Shown one piece after another: positions 33,600-45,358 of a stretch of DNA of 64,000 bases. This stretch comes from Chimonanthus salicifolius (Eukaryota > Streptophyta > Magnoliopsida > Laurales > Calycanthaceae): positions 13,706,884-13,770,883 of the forward strand of contig CM023537.1 of assembly GCA_013350335.1 (NCBI GenBank), given 5' to 3'. How positions within the stretch are numbered: the stretch's first letter is position 1; each line of letters opens with the position of its first letter. A program made the translations under genes and the position numbers. The notes below the pieces were generated by a model that saw nothing but the letters and a program-made list of their open reading frames with translations, did no database searches and had not been told where the DNA came from.

Positions 33600-35750
33600 G
33601 CCAATTTAAGTTTTCCTTTTTTTTTTTAATCCTAAAAACAAAACGGTTGTATAAATAGAGCATTGCTTCAAATTTCAAAATGACTCAGGCGAGTCAGTCC
33701 TATCGACTTTACTCAACTTGAATAGATTTCAAGTCGAGCATTTCAGTTATTCCAAGTTTTTTCAATGTTAAAAAATTAAATGGAATATTTATTTTGTTCA
33801 AATTAAGTAGAAAAAAAGAAAAAGAAAAGGCAGGATTGAAGAAACTTTGGACAAAATAGATATTCCACTTAATTTTAGTGCACGTAGGATAAAAGTGATG
33901 GTGCACGGTTCAATTCCCTTCACAAAATAATGGAATGCAGGAAAGCTTGGAAGTGGCTAAGACCAGCAGGTTGGGATCTTATTCGGTTCAAATCGATTTT
34001 AAATTTTATAAATCAAATTAAATCGATTCAAGTCTATTTTAGATTTGGATTAAATTGTATTTATCCATTTACTTTACTAAGAAAACTTTTCTAGCAAGAC
34101 AAATACTAAAACTACTCTTTAAATATATCTAGATCTCATGTAGTTCGATGTGTTACATGTAGACGTGATAATAATCAAGTTAGCCAGATCTATTCATTTA
34201 TTTTCAACCGTCACTATAGTAGGCTACCTGAATATATTGAACATTGTATAGATTAGTCCATTCATAAATGGGTTTGGATTGAGTTGGGTCCATTTATAAA
34301 ATGGGCCAGTTCCAATCCGATTAGGTCAGATTTTGCCATGCCTTAGAAGACCTGATCCATGAATGCCGTACAATGTGGTATGTCCAATAAGATGTATTGC
34401 AAGGAATTGGTGGGTCAGATATTGAATTAAATTTAAGCTTAATGAATGCCTTACAATGCCTTACAATTTAAATTTAAATTGCTATAATTTTTTTTTAATT
34501 TTGAATACTAAATTTAATGGTAAAATGAGTTGGATAGGTGTCAATTTAGATAATTTGAAATTTAAATTTCAGCCATTTGAATTGGTCAATAACGAAGCTT
34601 GCATCTATTGACAACAAATTTAGGAAGAAATCTTACCCAATTTTGTTGTAGATTTATTCATGTTTTTGTGTCAATTTGAACTTCCCTTTTTTATATGAAT
34701 TGTGTCACATTTTTGAAGAGGGAAAACTCTGACATAGTTAGAAATTCACCGTATGGCAAAAGTAAGAAATGGAAGTTTGATTTTTTTTTTCCCTGAAAAA
34801 TACAATTAAAATCAGGCCATAAAAATTAAATACGTTAAAAAATTAGAACAACACAAAAGAATCACTCTTCATAGTGTTCTTCAGTATGTCCGAATAAGGA
34901 AGTTTTCACATGTTTTAAAGATACCGTGGTCTTAAAAAAAATTCAGAAATGGATAAATATGAGTATGATATGTCTTATTTGAAAGATTCGGGAACAAAAA
35001 ATTCAGCTAATTTATTATGTAAATGTGATATACTTATGTTAGTTTTGTAATATATTTTAGAATGATACAAAGACTTAAAACTATAATTTCAACTTAATTT
35101 TGTTTTTACAAAAAAAAAAAATAGAAGAAAACTAACTTTAAAACTATTTTTAACGAAAGTTTTATTTATAATTACTTTAGGTGAGAAAAAAAAAAAAGCA
35201 CAGTGAATTATTTATAAAATTTTCATCCTTTTAGCTTTTTCTAAATATTCAATATTCAGAACTATATCGATTATCTTAAAAAAGAAATGCTTAAATATGT
35301 ATTTATATAATATAAAAAAGAAGAAGAGGAGAATGGATAAGATCTAAAGCATTTGAATAATTCGTGAATTACATTATAATATAATACACTTATAATACAT
35401 TTATAATAAATATGTATGTATAATTGAAGCATTTTTAAAAAAATTGTGAGAATATGTTTTGAACAAATATATATAATACATCTCAGTAAAAAAATCTTGC
35501 TATAAGACATCTTATAATTAATTGACTTTGGTAGTTAGAAGTTAGAAAGCATACCTTCCGAGATAAATAGACAGTTGAAAGTTGAAATAATAGTCAGCGC
35601 TTAGATGTTATTTTAAATTAGACACCTAATAAAATTGTGAAGATTATTATTTTTATTTTTTTTGAGATTGACATTTAAATATTTACTCTTTCATTTGATT
35701 CTATTATAAATCATATAATTAGTTAAATAATTATCTATTATATATATATT
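33600..35750. other. AT-rich non-coding region with MITE-like repeat
   Basis: No coding frame is supported. The part at about 34000-34345 is related to 39300-39620. Shared landmarks are 'tttatccatttac', the 'ctattcattta' region and 'aaatgggccagtt'-type sequence. The look is that of an old hAT-type MITE of the 'gggtcgggt' kind. Confidence 0.4.
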
Positions 35751-35759
35751 TTTTTATGC

Positions 35760-36060
35760 TCTACATGTTTTAGTTGTCTATCTCTGTTTCGGTATGCTTG
35801 CGATTTGTAAACGTTCAATTTTACTTTCTGAAGTTATCTCTGGTCTTCTACGTACATGACCAAACAATCTCAGATAAATTTCTCTTATTTTATCATCTAT
35901 TGGAGTTATTCTTAATAAATCTCCAATGTGATCATTTTCTAACTCAATATTTTACAGTTAATTTACCCATTCAATGTAACATACGTATCATTATTTCCCA
36001 AATAACTCTATCTTTTATAGTTAATCCATTCATTTAACGTAACATATGCAACTGCATTAT
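35760..36060 (-). pseudogene. RTE-type LINE reverse transcriptase C-terminal remnant
   Basis: The minus strand encodes 'ITPIDDKIREIYLRLFGHV' followed by 'RRRP'. This is the conserved C-terminal segment of RTE-clade LINE reverse transcriptase (LRWFGHVxRRP). A 'MLRWMNGLTIKDRV' piece lies further upstream in another frame. It is broken by stops and shifts. It is known from many plant genomes as a decayed repeat. Confidence 0.6.
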
Positions 36061-36489
36061 TTTAACTTTATTAATTTATCTTTTTTCTTCATTATTCAAC
36101 AAGCTATTCCTTAAAACATTGTATATTGAAATTAATATTGATAAATACTTAAATATACGAGCTTATTTTTGGTCTAATGGTGTCAATTAATCTACACATT
36201 GTAGGTTGAATTGTTTTTTCTAACTCAAACTAAAATGTGCATTTTTTTGGAAATATTGGCTAATACTTCCAAATTTCTCTTGAGCTCAGTTACAAATTTT
36301 GGCTTAATTTGAATATATCAGTGATATTTTGGAAATATCAGCTAAAATTTAAAAATATTCATATTTTGGTATGAGATTAGACTGAAAAACTTTGGAACGA
36401 GATATTTCAATTTTCAAATTTCGGCTGAACCCATGCCCAAGCTGGTGAACATAGTGTTGGACCCTATGGGATAAACATGTTTTGGGGAC

Positions 36490-36691
36490 AATCTAAAGTG
36501 GTAGAGTGATGGTTAGAAACTCGATTCAGAAGCAAAAGTCGTGAGTTTGATTCTCACTTCACCTCTAAAGGGTTACTATCTGTAGAATTACTTAATGTGT
36601 GTGAGTAGAGAGACTTGTACATATTCTAAATATTAGTCAGGTGCTTTAAGAGGCATCAATACTTTGATCATAATAATAAAAAAAAAAAAGT
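36490..36691 (+). mobile_element. SINE family 1, first of a tandem pair
   Basis: The element lies between 13-bp direct repeats 'atgttttggggac' (36477-36489) and 'atgttttggagac' (36692-36704). Body: 'gagtgatggttagaaactcg', a B-box-like 'gagtttgattctcac', 'gtgtgagtagagagacttg', 'attagtcaggtg', then an A tract. Confidence 0.75.
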
Positions 36692-36704
36692 ATGTTTTGG
36701 AGAC

Positions 36705-36885
36705 TTGTTATATAGTGATAGCTAGAAACTTGACTCAGAAAGTGAAAGTTCTAAGTTCGATTTCCACTCTAGCTCTAAAGGACTATTCTCCTTATAATTA
36801 CTCGGTGTCTGTGAGTAAGGAGACTTGCACATACTCCAAATATTAATCAGATACTTTAACAAGCCTCAGTCATCATAATAAAAAA
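36705..36885 (+). mobile_element. SINE family 1, second of a tandem pair
   Basis: The body is the same as the first ('agttcgatttccactc', 'gtgtctgtgagtaagg', 'attaatcagatac'). Its right target repeat ('tatgttttgaggacttgtt') is found only after the LINE-like copy, at about 37574. The two SINEs therefore used nearly the same target site one after the other. Confidence 0.7.
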
Positions 36886-36889
36886 GTAT

Positions 36890-37566
36890 TTCCTATGCTC
36901 CAACTCTAATCTGACAAAGGAAAGGGGTCAATTTTCTGCTTCTTGGGATATCCTTCCGGCATTACCTGCTATGCCCAAACCTCCTGATCCTCCTATGCCT
37001 AGGGTTGTGGACCATGGCTCTCTCATTATCCAACACTTCACAGCCGAGGATCCAAAGCTGGGAGCCATCTACAACTACAGAAATACTGGGACAGCTGGGC
37101 GCCTTCTCACTTCTAATGTGGGATCAGATAATATTCTATCCATCCTTTTACTCGTGCAGAGAGTCTTGTTAATTTTCAGTCAGCTTCATCAGCTGCTACT
37201 CCCTGAGAAAATTGTCTCCATCATTAATTGCTTGACTGTTAAAAATTGGATCCATCATGGACATGTTTGTGCCATCAAGGCCCTCATTAATCACTTCGGC
37301 CCTGATGGCCTAAGGATTGTCTACCATGGGGATATTACTACCCTTCCAAGTGATCATAATTCCACTTAGAATTTTAGGATTTTCTAGCAGGTTCCAAGTT
37401 AATTTTGTTTGGCCTCATTGGAGGCTCCTTTTGTGTTTTGGGCCTCTGGCTCTTACTCTTTTGTCATTTTTTGACATTTGCTCCTGGCCTTGTCTGGCCT
37501 ATGGACTTCTTTCTATATTGTTCTTCGAGCTCCTTTTTGAATGAAATACTAACTCTAAATTAAAAA
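36890..37566 (+). mobile_element. LINE-like retroposed copy with poly(A) tail
   Basis: The direct repeat 'aaaaagtat' flanks it (36881-36889 and 37567-37575) and it ends in an A tract at 37562. The 3' part (37400-37560, T/G-rich with 'ttggcctcattggaggctcc') resembles plant L1 3' UTRs. An open frame at 36971-37369 (132 residues, 'KPPDPPMPRVVDHG', 'VKNWIHHGHVCAIKALI') is not one I recognise. It could be part of a LINE ORF1 or of a captured transcript. It landed in the tail of the second SINE. Confidence 0.55.
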
Positions 37567-37579
37567 AAAAAGTATGTTT

Positions 37580-37760
37580 TGAGGACTTGTTTTATTGTGA
37601 TATAGATGGATCATACAAAGTCCTGATTAAAAAAACTTGCACATATTCTGAAAATTAATCAAATGCTTTAACAGGTCTCGTCATCATAATAAAAAAGCAT
37701 TTTTTAGAGACTTGTTGTACGGTGATATAGATGGATCATACAAAATCCTGATCCAACGAC
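37580..37760 (+). mobile_element. 5'-truncated SINE family 1 fragment with ~40-bp flanking duplication
   Basis: The 3' end of a SINE ('acttgcacatattc', 'aggtctcgtcatcat') lies between two copies of 'gtgatatagatggatcatac' (37599 and 37721). The flanking duplication is unusually long for a SINE target site. Confidence 0.5.
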
Positions 37761-38542
37761 CATGGGTCAATTCACAAGCTATGGAGATGTCCAAACTGCA
37801 CATTAAGATTGGGGGTCACATTCATGGACTTTGTTAAAGTTAAAAGTCTCAAGACACACTACCATTATTGCCTCGTGACAATGGGACCATGTGCATATAG
37901 ATATGAAGTGTTTTGTCATCCCACTTTTCACCTTTTCCCACTCCATACTCTTCAATTATGCACTCTACACAAGGTTGGAGTATCTATCAATTCTAATATT
38001 TTTTGTGAAATGCATGCCAAAGTCCCAAAATTGATATAATCTTTCATATAGTTTGATAATCCAAATAAAATGACAAAAATGCCACTGGATTTTTGATTTT
38101 AAAGAAAAAGCAAGTGAATTAAGATATTTAATTGTTTGAACTTTGAATGCATTGTATATAATATATTCATCAATTGCTTCCAATTAATTCTTCAACCATA
38201 TGAAAAAACCCCATCCATCATGTACTGCACTAAATTGAAACTTGAGAGGAGGATGACACTGAATTCTTGGTGGGTGAAGGGTTCCCATGAAACTGTCAAG
38301 AGAAGTAAATGGCAAAGGATAATTTATTAAAAATTAATTGAGGGTTTTTTTCTATACGAAAAGTAATAGAGAAACTCGTGTTTCCGATAACAATGGATAT
38401 TGAACTTGTCATTTAATTCACTTGAAATCATCTGATGAAAAAGTACAATAGTGTCTCTATTATTTTCCTTTATTCAACTTTGAAAAAAACTTAGTTGATT
38501 TCCTATACGCAGTCTAAACACAATGGGTGCCCATTCTAACAT

Positions 38543-38754
38543 GGGCAAAATCTTTTAGGAGACACGGGATGAAGTGAAATTCTCATTTTACCTCTACCAG
38601 TGTACCGCTCATCTAGTACAAATGAACAGATACGACACTGTTCTGTATGTATATATTCTGCATATCGATTCACGGGTATTTGATGAGCGATACATCGATA
38701 AGAATAAAATAAAAATTTCACTCTATCATTTGTCTCCTGAAAGATTTTTTCCGC
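38543..38754. mobile_element. Foldback MITE-like inverted repeat (212 bp)
   Basis: The arms 'atcttttaggagaca...gtgaaat' and 'atttcac...tgtctcctgaaagat' pair over about 100 bp each, including 'cgctcatc'/'gatgagcg'. The two opposed frames here (103 and 79 residues) are shadows of the palindrome. No clear target duplication is seen. Confidence 0.6.
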
Positions 38755-39299
38755 AGGCCAAACACAACTTGGTGAGGAAATTCGGGTTTGAGCTGATATT
38801 TTCAATCCAATAATAACTAGGTTAATATAAAAAATATGCAATGTCAATGGCCAAGTCAGTCCAAACCTACCTATGATATCATCCCTATGACCGACCTATC
38901 TATCTTAGAACCAATTCAATAATACTTGGGCATGTTTGTGTTTTTCCACGTATTAGAAAGTGGAGAGAAAAACCATGTTTTTTAGCCTCAAGGCCTTAGT
39001 CCTAGCAAAATAGTCTACTTAAAAATGACTATTTAAATAGGAAAATCTACTTTTACGCATGATTCAATGCACATTGTCACTTAAAATCCTAATCTTTTAA
39101 CAAACATAGAAAATAAAAAAGTAAGTTAAAAAACTAATTTACATTTTATAAAAATTACCTCGACTTTTGTTCAAAAGCTGATTTTCATTGAAAATCCTAT
39201 AACTTTTTAGATCATATTCTAATTAATTTACTTAATAATTGAGATGAGATGAATCAATATTAAAGTATATTTGCAATAGCTTTCGACTTTTACTTGCAT

Positions 39300-40600
39300 T
39301 GTCACTAGATTTGGCAATAGTTTGGGTCTGGTGGCTTTTAGGTCTGGTTTTATTAAATTTGGGTCTATGTTCAGTTTTGTTAATTAGATTAAGTTGACTC
39401 GGATCTATTTTAGTTGTGGGTTGCGTTTATCCATTTACATCGCTATAAAGATTTTTTAGCGAAACACATAACAAAATTACTCTTTATGTGGATGTAGATC
39501 TTGAATGATTAAAAATCAAGTCTACTCATTTATAAATAAATTCAAATTAGTTTGATCATCTGTTAAATGGGACCAATTGACTATTTTTTTTAAAATGGGT
39601 GAGATCAAATTTTACCATATATAATTACAGTAGCAAAATTGCAATATATATAGATTCATTCCTTGCTCTGAGTTGTCACATGGCAACAGCAGCAATCACT
39701 TGGTTTAGTCAAACATATTAGTTGTCTAAACAGATATCTTATGATTTCATGGATTTGAGTTTTGTATGTGCTTCCAATCAATATATTTCATATGAATTGC
39801 TGTGCAAGCCAAGCATGTGGTCTGCATTGATTGTTTGCCATTTCAAGTCTCTTGTTTGTTTGCTTCTATCTATTACTTTCTCTTTTCTTTAAATAGAATA
39901 AAGGAACACACCGACACGACAAAATCATCCACTCCACAACTCAAGAAAGCTTCTCTGGCCAGATGTCAGGATTCAGCAGTTGGGAGACATTGGTCCTAAG
40001 GCCAATAGGACATTAAAAAGGAAAAAAAAAATTTGAATAAATGCATATCTGGCTTAATATTATATTTTAGGATCAAGATGCCTGTGTATCCTAAAATAAT
40101 TGACTAATCTTTAGTACACATGTAAATCCTAATATTTACACACATCAAATAATTGTATAGAGTGAGGGCTGAAACTCAGGTTGGATCGTGTCGATTTCAA
40201 TAAATCCAACTCAATTTATGTCAAAAATTATTGAACCCGACCCGATCTGACCCGACCCGACCAAAATTGTTGACCCGAGTTACTCAATACAACTCGACTC
40301 GAATTTCTGACCCAACTCAACCCAATTGTTGTTTTATAAATTGGTGCACTCAAGTCAGATCGGGTTGCTTTTAAATTTCTCAACTCGACCCGATCTGACC
40401 CAAATTTCATGCGAGTTTATTTTTCTCAACCCAACTCGATCCAAGATATACAGAAACATAACCCAAACCCATTGATTTCTCAAGTCAGGTCATGCTATGG
40501 AGGGTGGTCCTCTGGAGTGGAATGGGAATCAAACTCAAGACTTCCGCTTGGCGGGTTCTTCACCATCACTCTAACCTCTTTAGGTTACGTGACTTATATT
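39300..40600. mobile_element. Decayed hAT-type MITE sequences and SINE fragment
   Basis: 39300-39620 is related to 34000-34345. 40163-40490 has a degenerate 'gagggctgaaactcagg' end and aligns with the intact MITE at 49524-49878 ('tgtcaaaaattattgaac', 'aatttcatgc', 'caagatataca', 'aacccaaacccatt'). 40491-40600 on the minus strand looks like the 5' half of a family 1 SINE ('gagtgatggtgaagaa', 'gagtttgattcccattcc'). No gene is seen. Confidence 0.5.
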
Positions 40601-41505
40601 ATTTAAAAACTTAAAATGACTTGGTACATAATTTCGTGTAGAGTGAGTCAAGTGAGTTTTTCTCAACCTTTTTTTTAAAAAAAAATCAGCTGATTTTCTT
40701 GGCTCAATGAATTTATGAGTTGAGTCAACTTTGAGTTTTCAAACAATGGTTATTGACATAGACAATTAGTTTTTAAGTTTAACTTAGCAAGAAAGGAAAC
40801 TAGAATACTTAGTTTTAATAGAAGGACAATACATTTATTATGGGCTAAGACTACATAATTGAGGAGGATCGATAAGAGATCTAACGAATGATATAATTTA
40901 AGGAGAATCCGAGTCTAAAAAAACTCCTCCAAACAACCATCATAATTTGATGGGACCGTCTATAAAAAATCAATGGCTTAGAACAATTAAATTTTCAAAA
41001 TCCAAAGTCATAAGGCTAAAATAATTAGATAAGGTTTAGATTTTATCTATCCATTGTCTTTATCAAATTTTATATATCCAATCCAAATATGCAGTGTACT
41101 TCAAATTTTAACTCCTCAGGACTCCTTAGAGTTTTTGTTTATTGTTTCATTTATATTTTGTCAAATATTGGCCGAAATTCAAAATGTTATTCTCAAGTCA
41201 CATAAAAAGTTATCATCGAAATAAGATATATTTAGTTTATCCAATATATCGGCTGAGATATCGGTTTACTGATATTTATACCCCTGCTATGACCCATATA
41301 ATTTTGTAATGTCACATTTCAATAAACTTTTGCCATCTATACAGCAATAAATTCACCTCATGATCAAAATTCAACAAGGCTCCACTCAGCTTAGCCAACT
41401 CAACTCAATACAATGCAAGTTTATGACTCACTAATTTTAACAAGTGTAACTGTTGGACATGATCATAACATTTCAAATTTTAAACTATAGAGTTATACAA
41501 TATAT

Positions 41506-41715
41506 CAGGGGTTTAAAAAACGTTATCAGCTAATATTTTTCTCTCTCCTCCTTTTTTTTTTAAAAAACAGCCTATATCGGCCGATATTTTGATATCGGCC
41601 GATATGATACGACCGATATGTCGGCTGATATTGTGAATATCGGCCGATATTTGGCTCTCCAAAACTGTTTCATATCGGCCGATACGATATGTATCGGCCG
41701 ATATTTGTACCCTTG
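41506..41715. mobile_element. hAT-type MITE built of tatcggccgata palindromes
   Basis: The 210-bp element is flanked by a perfect 8-bp duplication CAATATAT (41498-41505 and 41716-41723). Terminal inverted repeats are 'caggggtttaaa' and 'tttgtacccttg'. The interior holds at least five copies of 'tatcggccgata' or near variants. The 8-bp duplication indicates hAT-type transposition. Confidence 0.85.
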
Positions 41716-41985
41716 CAATATATCTTATTGTTTAAAAAGTCAAAATGGAAGTCGGCCTCTCATACTCAAATCCATATGGGGAGAATTCTCCCGTGCATTA
41801 CTGGCGAATTAGTCCAAGTCAACTCAATTCAATAGAATTTTGAATCAAACAAATCAATAAAAAAATTTCAAAAATTGATAGATATCAAATCGAATCTGAA
41901 TTTTGAATTTCAAAATGTTGTGGATTAAAAAGTTTATGAAGATTGACTCTCTTTATCCCAACCTACAAGGGAAAGACAATAATAG

Positions 41986-42138
41986 TTCAACTGGTTGGCT
42001 CCTGGTTCAGGAAGCGGGAGGTTACAGGTTCGAGCCCTCATGACCTAACTTTGGTATACCCTAAGAGTTATGGGCTCACCCGTGGAAGTTTTAAGCTGAG
42101 TATCCCACAGTTTCCCTCACATAAATTCAAAAAAAGAA
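41986..42138 (+). mobile_element. SINE family 2 with perfect 14-bp target duplication
   Basis: 'aaagacaataatag' flanks it at 41972-41985 and 42139-42152. It carries an A-box-like 'actggttggctcctgg', a B box 'aggttcgagccc', the body 'ggtataccctaagagtta' and an A-rich tail. It is the best-preserved member of its family here. Confidence 0.88.
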
Positions 42139-42182
42139 AAAGACAATAATAGCACAAAATATGTCATTTGAGTAGGGCAGAG

Positions 42183-42500
42183 CAGGGGTCGAAATATAGG
42201 CCGATATATATCGTATCGGTCGATATGTATCGATTTTTTAGGGCTGAATGATATCGGCCGATACGATATGTATCGGCCAGTCAAAAAGGTTATCGGCCGA
42301 TATGACCGATATTCGGTCCAAAATATTGGTCACCATATCGGCCGATATGCATAATAATCAGTATTTAAAATTTATTTGATTTTTCTAAAAAACAAAAAAC
42401 AAAAACCGATACGGTTTTTTAATGGTTTTTCACAGTTTTTTACGGTTTTGAATATCGGAGGAGAGAGAAGCTTATCGGCCGGGCCGATATTTCGACACGA
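42183..42500. repeat. Second tatcggccgata palindrome cluster
   Basis: It starts 'caggggtcgaaat', like the MITE at 41506, and holds about seven 'atcggccgat' type palindromes. The far end is not a recognisable inverted terminal repeat, so the element is truncated or rearranged. Similar ends occur near 41281 ('tatacccctg'). Confidence 0.65.
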
Positions 42501-44106
42501 GACTACGTCAGCCACAGTAACAGAAGGATTAAAATAAACTCTAAATTGCTTCCATTCTCATAATTATATTTGATGCCAGTGACCAAACACTAATAAAGAT
42601 TTAATCATGAGAAATGTGCATCCTAAATTAACAATTACGAGTGAAGTTAATTAATTATAAATATCGTCCAACTCCACATCTTGTCAGCATTTTATCAAGT
42701 GATCTCTCAATTTTAATTTTCATATTCATTGCTTTGTGAGTGGCCAACCTCCTTTTAATACTAATGCTATTATCACTTAATTTGGATTATGCTAATTAGT
42801 GATTACATCAAATCATCTTTTGAATAGCAAAGACAGATATATTTGCCTATTGAAGCAATGTAGGTATTCAATTGGGAGATGGGTGGATGCAACTAAATCT
42901 TTCAAGTATTATTATTACCTAATGGTTGACCATTAAGTTCTCTACAGGTTAGTAAAATCAGCACTAGGGACACATTTATGCCCAATTAAAGAAAGAAAAA
43001 AAAAAACCTAAAGTGAATTGAAATTAAAATTTTAAAAATCGGCCAAATTCGAGCCGTATTGACAGAGTAAACTCCAATTGTCTCTCATGGTATGATCGAT
43101 ATTTTTTTTTTTTTATGACTAATCGATTTCTATAAATTTCACCTTAATTCTAAATAAGATTCTACCGATTTAAGTAAAACTTGATCGATACAACTTGGAC
43201 TCAATCTAATATTTAGAATTCTGAGATAGTAATGGGTTTAGCTGAAAAAAATCAGCTAAACTATCAGCCATTTCGACCTATTTTCAGCTTAGGCCTATTA
43301 TGGACTTAGATTTCTCAAAAAGAGAAAAATCAAATTTTGATTGATTTCTAAAATATCGGGGCTGTTGTTTTTTAAATCATTATAATCATTATCATTAAAG
43401 CTACTAATTCTATTTATTTAGAGCAGATTTTTTAATTCATTTATCCATTCCAATCTTAAAAAAATTCAAACCCTTCTTTACTTTACAATCCATCCTATCA
43501 TTTTTTTACTCTTTTTCGATGATCTCCAACATTTTGCAATATTTACATAATGCAACCCTGCGTCCCTCCCCTCCGCTTTCTTTTATTTTTCAAAATCTAA
43601 AAGATAATGATTTTCACACCAGTAACTTTGATAGTTACACACTATAACAAAAGAAAATCTAATTATTATCCTTTGTTATTTTTTGTGTAACTTGCTTTCA
43701 AAGGAGAGACGAAAAAGGGTAACAATGAGATTTCCTTTTGTCAGGTGTTCAACTATCAAAATTGCTGGTGTAAAAATTATTACCCAATCTAAAATTCAGT
43801 TAAATATTAATCAATATTTGAAATATAAAGGGATATTTTTTTTAGGTTCGTATCCTTTGAGTTTTTTTTTTTTTTGAATTTACATGTGAGAAACCGCGGA
43901 AAATCCACCGTAAAATTCATACCCATTGCCCTTAAGGCTTGAGTTTTTGACACCGTACATATTCAATTATATGTTAAAAATATATATTCAATTTTGTATG
44001 GACTAATTTTTTAAATTATAAATTTTAAAGTTTTTCCCCAAAACATAATTTTTTTTCACATGTATGTTGGACTCGTAACTGTTGTTAACTTGTTACTGAT
44101 TGATTT
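42501..44106. other. AT-rich non-coding region
   Basis: No gene is seen. 43868-43960 is a minus-strand fragment of SINE family 2 ('gaatttacatgtgagaaacc'), with an oligo-T tract at 43862. The rest is unclassified. Confidence 0.45.
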
Positions 44107-44811
44107 GGAGCCATATAGACACGTGGAAAATCTTTTCATGCACACCCATTTTTCAAAAGTTGATGGAAATTATCCTTTTGCATTTCCACTTAAAAACGTG
44201 CATCCACCGAACAAAAAAATCGTTTGAAGGATGTGATCCACCGAATGAAAAAATTTATTCGAACGAATTCAAAAATTCGTTTGAATGAAATAGGCTACGT
44301 GTGAAGTATGATTTTCAAACAAAGTCATTTTTCGACCGATTTCTACAAACAAGGTATAAAAATTCATCTATTCTGAATTTTATGAACTCTGAGATCGATT
44401 TTAAGTGAAAAGGGTATAGTTTTGGGCTTCAAAAATCGTATCCAAAGAATTAAGGAACTTCCCTCTTAATTCTTTGGGTACGATTTTCTAAGCCCAAAAC
44501 TATACCATTTTCACTTAAAATTAGTCATGGAGTTCATAAAATTCAGAGTAGATGAATTTTGATACCTTGTTTGTAGAAATCGGTCGAGAAACGGGCTTGT
44601 TTGAAAATCACACTTCACAGCCCACTTCGTTCGAACTAATTTTTGAATCCGTTTGAACGAATTTTTTCATTATGCCGATTACATCCTCCGAACGATTCTT
44701 TGGTTCGGTGGATGCGGCGTTTTTAAATGGAAAGGCAAAAAGGTAATTTTCATCAACTTTTGAAAAACGAGTGTGTAGGAAAAGATTTTCTGGGTGTCTA
44801 TATGGGCTCCC
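44107..44811. mobile_element. Large foldback element, 348-bp arms and 10-bp loop
   Basis: The left arm 44107-44454 and right arm 44465-44811 are reverse complements with scattered mismatches. Outer ends are 'ggagccatatagacac' and 'gtgtctatatgggctccc'; the inner end is 'caaagaattaag'/'cttaattcttt', around the loop 44455-44464. No coding potential and no convincing target duplication are seen. It resembles Mutator-type or foldback MITEs with very long terminal repeats. A transcript through it would form a hairpin of about 350 bp. Confidence 0.85.
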
Positions 44812-45168
44812 TTGTAAAAATATGATGATGATTATGAGAAAATAAAATAGTTAGTAACTCACTTGTCAATTGTTTGGGTAAACAAGAGTTTTTAGTTTAC
44901 TCTTTTAATTTTCTTTTTAAATGTATCAACTAATAGGACCTCTTATCTAACAAGAATTTCTTATGTCCACATTTATCCAAAAATCCATTCTCTGGGTTCA
45001 TTTGGATTAAGTGAAAAAAATGAAGTGACTAGTTATAAAAACCACTTATTTGACAACCTTAAGAGATTATTTTACTAGAGAAACTTTGACAGTATTCCAA
45101 GAGATGAGAATGAAAGATTAAAAATGAAAGATAGAAAGAAGAGGACAATGCTATTTTTTTATAAATTA
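44812..45168. other. AT-rich non-coding spacer
   Basis: I see no gene or classified element between the foldback element and the Stowaway-like MITE. Confidence 0.5.
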
Positions 45169-45358
45169 TTCCCTCTGTCCCATTTTAATTGTATCGTTTG
45201 AAATACTTATATTTTTTAAGAAACTCTCTATATAAGGTTAGCAGTCATGTGATCTCATTCATTTTCAACACATTTTATACTACTCAAATACAAATGAGAC
45301 AACTATTTTGGAACAACTCTAAAATCCATATATGACAACTAATTTGGGACAGAGGGAA
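45169..45358. mobile_element. Stowaway-like MITE (190 bp)
   Basis: Terminal inverted repeats 'ttccctctgtcccat' and 'tttgggacagagggaa' are bounded by TA dinucleotides (45167-45168 and 45359-45360). These are the features of Stowaway (Tc1/mariner-derived) MITEs. Confidence 0.85.

Noticed and set aside
38536..38847. Opposed 103- and 79-residue frames
   Set aside because: They mirror each other because the DNA is an inverted repeat; neither looks like a protein.
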